DNA from: Bacillota bacterium | GTDB lineage: Bacteria; Bacillota; Clostridia; Acetivibrionales; JANLFN01 | Direction of reading: 5' to 3' | Length of the DNA stretch: 6,123 nt | Assembly (NCBI GenBank): GCA_023397675.1 | Contig: JAEWTV010000090.1 | Span: 1-6,123, forward strand | Position numbers and translations under genes: made by a program | Notes under the pieces: generated by a model | Told to the model about the DNA's origin: nothing | The model's database searches: none | The model's input: only the letters and a program-made list of their open reading frames with translations | Shown here: positions 1-5,996 of the stretch, one piece after another | Layout: the number at the start of each line of letters is the position of its first letter | How positions within the stretch are numbered: position 1 is the first letter of the stretch

Positions 1-2
1 GG

Positions 3-71
3 TTGGAGCCTTTCAAGAACCATCTTGTGGTAGGAGCAATTGACCAATCCACAGCATCCCTTACAGTGTAG
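3..71 (+). pseudogene. Possible 5' remnant of a FGGY-family sugar kinase gene
   Basis: This frame is open from the window edge to a TAG at 69-71 and contains the residues GAIDQSTAS, preceded by a hydrophobic strand (HLVV). FGGY carbohydrate kinases (glycerol kinase, xylulokinase and relatives) begin with such a beta strand followed by an IDQ(G/S)T-x-(S/T) phosphate-binding loop near the N-terminus. After the motif the frame gives three unrelated residues and a stop, and neither other frame continues a kinase. A TTG at 3-5 could be a start, or the reading frame may come from outside the window. If real, this is a kinase gene cut just after its first motif, at about position 58-60. The match is very short and could be chance. 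The opposite strand is also open here, so confidence is low. Confidence 0.22.
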
Positions 72-118
72 CACATAGCCCTTGGAGAGGGGCTTTATAA
101 ACTACTACTCTATAATAC

Positions 119-124
119 AAGGAG
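119..124 (+). promoter_or_regulatory. Ribosome binding site deciding the start of the glycosidase-like gene
   Basis: AAGGAG lies 8 nt before the ATG at 133. The same frame can be extended upstream to a TTG at 82, but that codon has no properly spaced Shine-Dalgarno, and the added 17 residues are not needed by the barrel fold. The ATG at 133 is therefore chosen. Confidence 0.85.
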
Positions 125-132
125 TAATTTCC

Positions 133-1845
133 ATGGTCTATAAGCATTTTGGGGCAGCCGTGTACTGCCCTGTAGGCAACCTTATTGATATAACAGATAT
201 TAACGCGTTCGCCGCAAGATTCGCGTTTATTGAGAAGCATGTGAAGGTATCAAAGGTGTACCTCGAAACCTACCGCGGCGGAGTCTATATTGAGCGGGAA
301 CAGCTTGAGCGTATTATTGCGTTCTTCCACAGCCGCGGCATTGAAACCTCCGGCGGCATCACGACCGATACCATTGAAAACGGCGAGGGCGGATTTTATC
401 CGTTGTGCTATACCAACCCGGAAACGCGCAGGATGCTTACCGAGGTGGTTGAGTTTACCGCGAACCTGTTTGATGAGATTATCCTTGACGATTTCTACTT
501 TACCAACTGCAAATGCGAGCACTGCATTAAAGCGAGGGGAGAACGCTCCTGGGCCGATTTTCGTCTGGCACTGCTCAAGGAGATTTCTGAGAATGTAATT
601 GTGGGCCCAGCCAAGCGCGTAAACCCCAAGGTAACGATGATTATTAAATACCCCAACTGGTACGAGCATTATCAGGAATGCGGCTATAATCTGGAGGATG
701 AACCGAAGATCTTTGATAAAATCTACACCGGCACCGAAACCCGCAACCCCACCTATACCCAGCAGCACCTGCCGAAGTATTTAAGCTACTTTAACGAGCG
801 CTACCTGGAAAACGTTGCGCCCGGGCGCAACGGCGGCGGCTGGTTCGACCCGTACGAATGCACCTATAATCTAACCTCCTATGCCGAGCAGGCCTATCTT
901 ACGCTGCTGGCCAGGGCAAAGGAGGCAACGCTCTTCAGTCTTGGTTCTCTGCTGGAATCGCACTTTTCATTATTTATACCGGTGGCGGGTCAGGTATTTG
1001 AGGAAATGGACACCCTGCTCGAAAAGCTGGGCAGCCCCATAGGCACCGCCTGTTACCTGCCCTACCACGGCCACGGGGAAGATTATCTGCACAACTATAT
1101 CGGTATGCTGGGTATTCCTCTGGAGCCAACACCGTATTACCCCGAACATGTAAAAACAATCTTTTTAACCGAGAATGCCGCGAAAGATAAAAACATAATT
1201 GAAAAGGTTCAAAAAAGCCTGCTGAACGGTTCGGTAGTGATTGTAACCTCCGGTTTTGTGCGGGCTACTCAGCAGGATTTTTACAGGATCGCCAACATTC
1301 ATCATACCGGGCGCAAGGCCGTCGTAAGCCGTTTTGCCTACTCCAATGACGGCGGGGTATGCTTCGGCGGCTGTGTAACAGGCGATGCCCCCATGCTGAT
1401 TCCCCAATTGGAGTACCCCACCAACGATACATGGGAACTGGTAGGCGCATTCGGGGAGGATAACAGCTTTCCGATTCTGGTAAAAACCACCTACGGCAAT
1501 GGGCGGCTCTTTGTACTCACCATCCCCGACGATTACGGCAATCTGTATAACCTGCCGCGCACGGTGCTTAGGATTATCCGAAAGACAGTTGCCGGTGACA
1601 GCCGTGTAATGCTTGACGCGCCGTCTAAGGTGGCGATGTTTATGTACGACAACAACACCTTTGTGCTGCGCAGCTTCCAGCCTTACTACGACAGCGCATT
1701 TATCACCGTAAAGGGTGTGTCAGCCGTACTGGAGAATATCATCACCGGTAATAAGCTTTACGGCAATACCGTTTCGGGCAATACCGTGTTTGATATACGG
1801 CTTGCTCCGGGGTCAAACCTGCCTCTGCACATATGCGCGGAATAG
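133..1845 (+). CDS. Putative cytoplasmic glycoside hydrolase, GH42-like three-domain architecture
   Basis: The 570-residue product has no signal peptide or membrane segment, so it should act in the cytoplasm. Residues about 1-300 look like an (alpha/beta)8 barrel. A cysteine at 92 (PLCYTNPETR) and the cluster C126-x-C128-x2-C131 match the layout of the structural zinc site in GH42 beta-galactosidases. The acidic pair D119/D120 (IILDDF) sits at a barrel strand end. E202 in TGTETR and the WFDPYE segment at 237-242 are further active-site candidates. Residues about 340-486 resemble the glutamine-amidotransferase-like (trimerisation) domain of such enzymes, ending in a typical YGNGRLFVLTIP strand. 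About 487-570 is beta-rich. A role in hydrolysing or modifying an imported sugar is inferred from the fold and the transporter downstream. The substrate and exact family are not recognised. It is separated from the transporter by a terminator, so co-regulation is not shown. Confidence 0.75.
   Translation: MVYKHFGAAVYCPVGNLIDITDINAFAARFAFIEKHVKVSKVYLETYRGGVYIEREQLERIIAFFHSRGIETSGGITTDTIENGEGGFYPLCYTNPETRRMLTEVVEFTANLFDEIILDDFYFTNCKCEHCIKARGERSWADFRLALLKEISENVIVGPAKRVNPKVTMIIKYPNWYEHYQECGYNLEDEPKIFDKIYTGTETRNPTYTQQHLPKYLSYFNERYLENVAPGRNGGGWFDPYECTYNLTSYAEQAYLTLLARAKEATLFSLGSLLESHFSLFIPVAGQVFEEMDTLLEKLGSPIGTACYLPYHGHGEDYLHNYIGMLGIPLEPTPYYPEHVKTIFLTENAAKDKNIIEKVQKSLLNGSVVIVTSGFVRATQQDFYRIANIHHTGRKAVVSRFAYSNDGGVCFGGCVTGDAPMLIPQLEYPTNDTWELVGAFGEDNSFPILVKTTYGNGRLFVLTIPDDYGNLYNLPRTVLRIIRKTVAGDSRVMLDAPSKVAMFMYDNNTFVLRSFQPYYDSAFITVKGVSAVLENIITGNKLYGNTVSGNTVFDIRLAPGSNLPLHICAE
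1762..1787 (+). repeat. Small in-frame direct repeat in the glycosidase-like gene
   Basis: The 11-base word GGCAATACCGT occurs at 1762-1772 and 1777-1787. The period is 15 bases, giving the tandem residues GNTVS-GNTVF in the last beta-rich segment of the protein. It may be a recent five-codon slippage duplication or simply a beta-hairpin with similar strands. Confidence 0.55.
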
Positions 1846-1889
1846 AACAAATGCTGGTTTTTTTAACAATGCAATTCAGTATAATAGCG

Positions 1890-1930
1890 AAAATGCCGTA
1901 CACCGGACAATCGGTTGTACGGCATTTTTT
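1890..1930 (+). terminator. Rho-independent terminator after the glycosidase-like gene
   Basis: The left arm AAAATGCCGTACA (1890-1902) is perfectly complementary to TGTACGGCATTTT (1916-1928). This gives a 13-bp stem with a 13-nt loop, and the T run extends to 1930. It starts 44 nt after the TAG of the upstream gene. The A run on the left arm gives a U tract on the other strand too, so it could work in both directions. It should largely insulate the transporter operon from upstream transcription. Confidence 0.92.
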
Positions 1931-2066
1931 GATTATGAAGGGTTCCTGAGCCGATATGCCGGATTTTCCGTTTTCCTATTGGTTTCCATCCTGTTAAATT
2001 CGGTTTTACTATCAAATCGCTAATTTTTACAGTCAATCATGTGTAATTATTAGTGTATAAATTATG

Positions 2067-2095
2067 TTCAAATTAAGTTAATATATTTATGAAAT
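2067..2095 (+). promoter_or_regulatory. Candidate sigma-A promoter for the transporter operon
   Basis: TTCAAA (2067-2072) and TGAAAT (2090-2095) have a 17-nt spacer and each match the -35 and -10 consensus at four of six positions. They lie in the A/T-rich tract after the terminator, about 100 nt before the first permease start. Other A/T-rich hexamers nearby (such as TATAAA at 2056-2061) are possible alternatives. A promoter must exist somewhere here because the upstream unit ends in a strong terminator, but this exact site is a guess. Confidence 0.22.
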
Positions 2096-2180
2096 TAAAC
2101 AATAAGTCCGCTCTTACACGCAGTTGTTTTGGGCACAAATACATCATGCTCAAAATTCACCAATAAACACTCTTAGATTT

Positions 2181-2185
2181 GGGGG
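2181..2185 (+). promoter_or_regulatory. Weak G-rich ribosome binding site of the first permease gene
   Basis: GGGGG lies 7 nt before the ATG at 2193, a poor anti-Shine-Dalgarno match compared with the strong sites of the other genes here. The in-frame TTG at 2124 has no ribosome binding site. The ATG fits the usual short N-terminal tail of this permease family, so 2193 is chosen. Confidence 0.5.
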
Positions 2186-2192
2186 CATATAC

Positions 2193-3155
2193 ATGAAGAC
2201 TTTGGCGGATTCTCCGGGAAGAATCGTCCACGATTTTAAAACACCAAATAAAAGGCTGAAGCCCGGATTAAAATTGTTTCTGATGGTTTTGCCGTTTCTT
2301 GTTTTGGTATTTATATTTTCTTACTTCCCGCTTTACGGCTGGATATATGCGTTTTTTGATTACAGGCCGCCGCTGAAGCTTTCGCAATGCGAATTTGTCG
2401 GTTTTAAATGGTTTACCACTTTATTCCGAACTCCTACGCAGATTAAGCAGCTGCTGCAGGTTCTTTTGAACACCTTTGCAATTAGCGGGCTTGGAATCCT
2501 TTCTTCATTTTTACCGGTCATGTTCGCCATCTTCTTAACCGAATCACGATCAAAAAAGTTTAAAAACATGGTTCAAACCTTAACCACCATACCGAACTTC
2601 ATCAGCTGGGTTTTGGTTTATTCCATTGCCTATTCGCTTTTCTGCAATTCCGGCATGGCCAACAGTTTGTTACAGTCCCTGGGGGTGATTGATAATCCCA
2701 TCAAGTTTCTGGACAGCGATAATTTTACCTGGCTTAAGATGTGCTTATGGAGCCTGTGGAAGTTCACAGGATGGAACGCGATTATGTACCTAGCGGCTAT
2801 CTCAGGCATTGACCCGGAGCTCTACGAGGCCGCCAGGGTTGACGGTGCAGGGCGATTCAGGCTGATGTGGCATATCACTATCCCCGGTCTGACGCCTACC
2901 TTCTTCGTACTGTTGATGCTTTCCATCGCGAACTTTCTTAACAATGGTCTTGATCAGTATTATGTATTCCAAAACTCATTTAACAAGGAACATATTCAGG
3001 TGCTGGACCTTTATGTTTATAATATCGGCATGAGCGGTTCCAATGCCTATTCGCTCGCCACCGTTATCAGTATGATGAAGAGTATTGTTAGCGTAACACT
3101 GCTTCTGTTTGCCAACAGGCTATCCAAAGCGGTGCGCGGCGAAACGATTATTTAA
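2193..3155 (+). CDS. Carbohydrate ABC transporter permease, LplB/UgpA type
   Basis: The 320-residue inner-membrane protein forms one half of the translocation channel of a CUT1-family sugar importer. About six hydrophobic segments are visible, near residues 26-47, 91-115, 132-152, 180-203, 233-251 and 285-307. The cytoplasmic EAA loop, which docks on the ATPase, is clear at 211-231 (YEAARVDGAG followed by ITIPGL). The FSYFPLYGWIYAFFDYRP segment after the first helix is characteristic of the LplB-like branch, which pairs with YtcP/LplC-type partners and large lipoproteins. Length is normal for the family. It is the first gene of the operon, with only 24 nt to the next gene. The protein itself does not reveal the substrate: LplB-type systems are associated with plant-polysaccharide oligomers and other glycans. 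The gene symbol is withheld because orthology to lplB cannot be shown. Confidence 0.93.
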   Translation: MKTLADSPGRIVHDFKTPNKRLKPGLKLFLMVLPFLVLVFIFSYFPLYGWIYAFFDYRPPLKLSQCEFVGFKWFTTLFRTPTQIKQLLQVLLNTFAISGLGILSSFLPVMFAIFLTESRSKKFKNMVQTLTTIPNFISWVLVYSIAYSLFCNSGMANSLLQSLGVIDNPIKFLDSDNFTWLKMCLWSLWKFTGWNAIMYLAAISGIDPELYEAARVDGAGRFRLMWHITIPGLTPTFFVLLMLSIANFLNNGLDQYYVFQNSFNKEHIQVLDLYVYNIGMSGSNAYSLATVISMMKSIVSVTLLLFANRLSKAVRGETII

Positions 3156-3179
3156 GCCTTAAGGAAAGGAGCGATATCT

Positions 3180-4112
3180 ATGTCTTTAGACATTGTACAT
3201 AACAAGAATAAGATTAAGCGAACCCCCGGCGACATCATCTTTTCGGTTATCAACTATACCGTGTTCGTTCTGCTTGCAATCATCTGCATCTACCCGTTTT
3301 ACTATCTGATTATTAATACCATCAGCGCAAATGACATGAGCGCCAAGGGTCTGATCAACTTTTACCCACAGCAGATTCATTTCAAGAATTACATAGATGT
3401 TTTAAAGTTAAAAGGCCTCCCGAATGCCGCGTTGATATCCGTAGCCAGAACTGTTATAGGAACTATCTGCACCGTACTGGCTTCCGCTTTTCTCGGTTTT
3501 ATGTTTACGCAGCAAAAGATGTGGGGGCGCAAATTCTGGTACCGGTTTTTGATAATCACCATGTACTTTAATGCCGGGCTGATCCCCGTGTTCATTACCT
3601 ATATCAATCTCGGCTTGAGGAACAATTTTTTAGTATATATCATCCCGTTAATCGTACAGCCCTTCTTTGTGATTCTCGCAAAGACCTATGTTGAATCTAT
3701 CCCTCCGGCATTGCAGGAAGCGGCGGAGATTGACGGTGCAGGAACCCTGACCATCTTCTTTAAGATTATTCTGCGGGTTTCGACGCCCATACTGGCCACT
3801 ATTGCCATTTTCGCGGCGGTAAACCAATGGAATGCCTTTCAGGATGTTTTGTTGTATATCACTCAGGATAATCTTCAGCCGCTGCAATTTACACTGTATA
3901 AATATATCAATCAGGCCAATTCCCTTGCCCAGTTAATCAGGAACAGCCCCGGTTTAAGCGGCGCGGAGATTGCGGGGCTCGCCACCCGTCAAAACCCCAC
4001 CTCTGTACGCATGACCGTTTCAGTCATCGTTGTGCTGCCTATCCTGTTTATCTACCCGATTTTCCAAAGATACTTCGTAAAAGGCGTCATGATCGGTTCT
4101 GTGAAAGGATAG
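3180..4112 (+). CDS. Carbohydrate ABC transporter permease, YtcP/LplC (UgpE/MalG-like) type
   Basis: The 310-residue inner-membrane protein is the second channel subunit and should heterodimerise with the preceding permease. Hydrophobic segments lie near residues 19-47, 86-109, 121-142, 150-170, 200-216 and 277-297. The EAA loop is at 179-200 (QEAAEIDGAGTLTIFFKI). The YFNAGLIPVFI segment (129-139) matches the FNGGLIP-type motif of YtcP/LplC proteins, and the C-terminus KGVMIGSVKG is also typical of that group. The start has AAAGGAG at 3165-3171, 8 nt upstream. The short 24-nt gap to the previous stop implies one transcript. Neither permease carries an ATPase domain and no ATPase gene is present, so a shared MsmX/MsiK-type ATPase elsewhere in the genome is inferred. 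Confidence 0.94.
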   Translation: MSLDIVHNKNKIKRTPGDIIFSVINYTVFVLLAIICIYPFYYLIINTISANDMSAKGLINFYPQQIHFKNYIDVLKLKGLPNAALISVARTVIGTICTVLASAFLGFMFTQQKMWGRKFWYRFLIITMYFNAGLIPVFITYINLGLRNNFLVYIIPLIVQPFFVILAKTYVESIPPALQEAAEIDGAGTLTIFFKIILRVSTPILATIAIFAAVNQWNAFQDVLLYITQDNLQPLQFTLYKYINQANSLAQLIRNSPGLSGAEIAGLATRQNPTSVRMTVSVIVVLPILFIYPIFQRYFVKGVMIGSVKG

Positions 4113-4125
4113 TATGGTAGTTATT

Positions 4126-4145
4126 CAGAAGCGGCTTTGCTTCTG
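4126..4145 (+). promoter_or_regulatory. Intercistronic stem-loop between permease and binding-protein genes
   Basis: CAGAAGC (4126-4132) and GCTTCTG (4139-4145) form a perfect 7-bp stem with a 6-nt loop GGCTTT. It begins 13 nt after the permease stop and sits upstream of the binding-protein ribosome binding site. No T run follows, so it is not a normal terminator. In sugar ABC operons such as malEFG, intercistronic hairpins help make the binding protein more abundant than the permeases, by stabilising processed mRNA or slowing decay. A similar role is inferred here. Confidence 0.5.
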
Positions 4146-4163
4146 TGATATAACTAAAATCAT

Positions 4164-4170
4164 AAGGAGG
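4164..4170 (+). promoter_or_regulatory. Strong ribosome binding site deciding the start of the binding protein
   Basis: AAGGAGG lies 9 nt before the ATG at 4180, the strongest Shine-Dalgarno in the window. It fits the high expression expected of a solute-binding protein. It favours 4180 over the in-frame ATG at 4114, which would add 22 residues ahead of the lipoprotein signal. Confidence 0.9.
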
Positions 4171-4179
4171 AATATTGAA

Positions 4180-5976
4180 ATGAGAAAAACTTCGTTAAAA
4201 CTCTTAGCCTGTCTGCTCGTGATTGCCATAATCGGTACGCTGGCAGCCGGATGCGCCTCTGCACCCGCGGCGCCCTCATCCACGGCATCCTCTGAAGCTG
4301 CCTCTGAAGTGGCCTCTTCCGGTACCGCAGCAAAAAACTACGACAAGTTTTTAACGATTGATGTATTCGACAATAAGGCAAACTATCAGGGTATTCAGCC
4401 CGGGTGGTATGCGAAGGTTGTTAAAGACAAGTTCAATATGGAGCTGAACATTATTGCCCCAAACGTAGCGGGCGGCAACGATACCCTTTTCCAGACCCGC
4501 TCCGCTGCCGGTGAGCTTGGCGACCTTATTATGATCGGTTCAGAGGGCGGCAGGTTGGCCGACTGCGTAAAGGCCGACCTGATGTACGACATCACCGATA
4601 TGGTGAGCAAGAGCCAAAACCTGATCAATTATCAGGCAGCTATCGATAATATCAAGAGCATGATCAATTCGGATAAGGTTTACGCGATTCCCTCGGAGTG
4701 TTCTTTAAGTTCACCGTTAGAGGCCACCGACGGCAATGATCCTACGTTCGGCGTATATCTGCGCTGGGATTATTACAGCGAGCTTGGTTGCCCCGAGATA
4801 AATACATTTGAGGATGTTCTTCCTGTTCTCAAGCAGATGCAGGATAAGCATCCCACCAGTGATTCCGGCCAGAAGGCTTACGCGGTTTCAATGTTTAAAG
4901 ATTGGGACGGCAATACGATGTGCTTAGGGAAGAACCCCGCCGCCTTGTATGGGTATGATCTCGATCAATCGTACTTTACGCTTATCAACCCCGATGGAAA
5001 GTCCCAGTATGTTCTGGAGGACAATTCTCTCTACTACAGAGGCTTAAAGTTCTTCTTCCAGGCAAATCAGCTGGGCATTCTGGACCCCGATTCCTCTACC
5101 CAGAATTATGATACCTTCGACGCGAAGTATCGGGACGGCGGTGTTTTCTTCGATTTGTGGCCCTGGCATTGTCAGGGGGCTTATAATACACAGGAAAACA
5201 AGGCTGCCGGCAAGGGCTTTATGTATGTTCCCGTTAAGGACGTTTCCATTCTGGGCAGAGGGTGCAATACATTAGGCAATAACTATATTATCGGAGTTGG
5301 CAGCAAGGCGGAAGACCCCCAGAGAATGGTTGACTTTATCGACTGGCTGTATTCACCCGAAGGCATTATGTACGCTTCCGCACAGACCAACAGCACCTGC
5401 GGGCCCGAAGGCTTGACCTGGGAGATGAAGGACAACGAGCCCGCTCTTACCGATTTCGGCAAGAAGGTATTCTCCGGCGACGACAAGGCTGAGATGCCTG
5501 CTGAATGGGGCGGCGGCACCTATAAGGACGGTATGTCGCAGTTAAACTACACATCAGTAGTCAACAAAGACATCAACCCTGCAAATAACGCTCCCTATAA
5601 CTTCATGCTGTGGAGTTCTTATCTTAAGGATAACACCACTCCGCTTGATAAATCCTGGCAGGATGAGATGAAGGCTCTAACCACCATGGAGTATATCAAA
5701 TCGAATAATCAGTTTGTTGTTGCTGCCAACAATGGATGGATTATTCCTCAGGTTCCTACGGACGTTGACGCCATCAGAACCCAGTGTGCACAGATCATTC
5801 GCGACGAATCCTGGAAGATGGTATTTGCGAAGGATGAGGCTGAATTCAATGCGCTCTATAAGGGTATGCAGGATACCGTCAAGGGCCTTGGCGTAGAGCA
5901 GGTTCTTAATTGGGAAAAGACAAACATTGTAGAGCCATTGGCAGCACGCTATGAAAAAGCGAAATCCGGCCAATAA
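4180..5976 (+). CDS. Extracellular carbohydrate-binding lipoprotein of ABC transporter, LplA/YtcQ type
   Basis: The 598-residue product is exported and anchored to the outer face of the membrane, where it should deliver a sugar ligand to the two permeases. A lipoprotein signal peptide is clear: MRKTSLK, a hydrophobic core, and the lipobox LAAGC with C25 as the lipidated residue. Residues 26-51 form a Ser/Ala/Pro-rich linker. The rest resembles the long family of solute-binding proteins that accompany LplB/YtcP permeases, which are larger than ordinary 400-450-residue sugar-binding proteins. Features include GELGDLIMIGSEGG (111-124), the aromatic DLWPWH (325-330) and NNGWIIPQVP (517-526), where Trp residues could stack on sugar rings. 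The mature part has eight further cysteines, unusual for an exported protein outside strict anaerobes. The 67-nt gap to the permease contains a hairpin and a strong ribosome binding site. The ligand is unknown. Confidence 0.93.
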   Translation: MRKTSLKLLACLLVIAIIGTLAAGCASAPAAPSSTASSEAASEVASSGTAAKNYDKFLTIDVFDNKANYQGIQPGWYAKVVKDKFNMELNIIAPNVAGGNDTLFQTRSAAGELGDLIMIGSEGGRLADCVKADLMYDITDMVSKSQNLINYQAAIDNIKSMINSDKVYAIPSECSLSSPLEATDGNDPTFGVYLRWDYYSELGCPEINTFEDVLPVLKQMQDKHPTSDSGQKAYAVSMFKDWDGNTMCLGKNPAALYGYDLDQSYFTLINPDGKSQYVLEDNSLYYRGLKFFFQANQLGILDPDSSTQNYDTFDAKYRDGGVFFDLWPWHCQGAYNTQENKAAGKGFMYVPVKDVSILGRGCNTLGNNYIIGVGSKAEDPQRMVDFIDWLYSPEGIMYASAQTNSTCGPEGLTWEMKDNEPALTDFGKKVFSGDDKAEMPAEWGGGTYKDGMSQLNYTSVVNKDINPANNAPYNFMLWSSYLKDNTTPLDKSWQDEMKALTTMEYIKSNNQFVVAANNGWIIPQVPTDVDAIRTQCAQIIRDESWKMVFAKDEAEFNALYKGMQDTVKGLGVEQVLNWEKTNIVEPLAARYEKAKSGQ

Positions 5977-5996
5977 AAATACGTAATATCCACTTT

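Larger units (their letters stand above)
1931..2192 (+). other. Gene-free intergenic leader before the transporter operon
   Basis: No coding sequence on either strand is convincing here: frames are short and lack a ribosome binding site. The segment from about 2021 to 2103 is strikingly A/T-rich compared with the genes around it, as expected for a promoter region. The rest (2104-2192) would be the untranslated leader. I see no riboswitch fold or convincing cre catabolite-repression site. Confidence 0.6.

Noticed and set aside
1..96. Minus-strand open frame at the left edge containing several cysteines (LHCKGCCGLVNC)
   Set aside because: It is short and has no convincing ribosome binding site, though an upstream extension cannot be seen. 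The plus-strand kinase-like motif explains the same bases at least as well.
111..116. Perfect TATAAT upstream of the glycosidase-like gene, considered as a -10 box
   Set aside because: Transcription would start at about 123, inside or after the AAGGAG ribosome binding site, and no -35 box lies at 16-18 nt spacing.
82..132. Upstream TTG start adding 17 residues to the glycosidase-like protein
   Set aside because: It lacks a well-spaced ribosome binding site, while the ATG at 133 has an ideal one.
250..768. 172-codon minus-strand frame inside the glycosidase-like gene
   Set aside because: It is fully antisense to a well-supported gene, has no ribosome binding site and has no recognisable protein character.
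1880..1885. TATAAT just before the first terminator
   Set aside because: It has no reasonable -35 and would drive a transcript straight into the terminator hairpin. Chance in A/T-rich spacer is more likely.
2124..2192. Upstream TTG start adding 23 residues to the first permease
   Set aside because: It has no ribosome binding site, and the added residues do not resemble the family N-terminus.
2021..2192. Riboswitch or T-box leader before the permease gene
   Set aside because: No conserved core, specifier-type motif or terminator/antiterminator pair could be found in the leader.
4114..4179. Upstream ATG start adding 22 residues to the binding protein
   Set aside because: It would bury the lipoprotein signal peptide behind a cysteine-containing extension. 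Its purine stretch is only 4 nt away, and the strong AAGGAGG site serves 4180.
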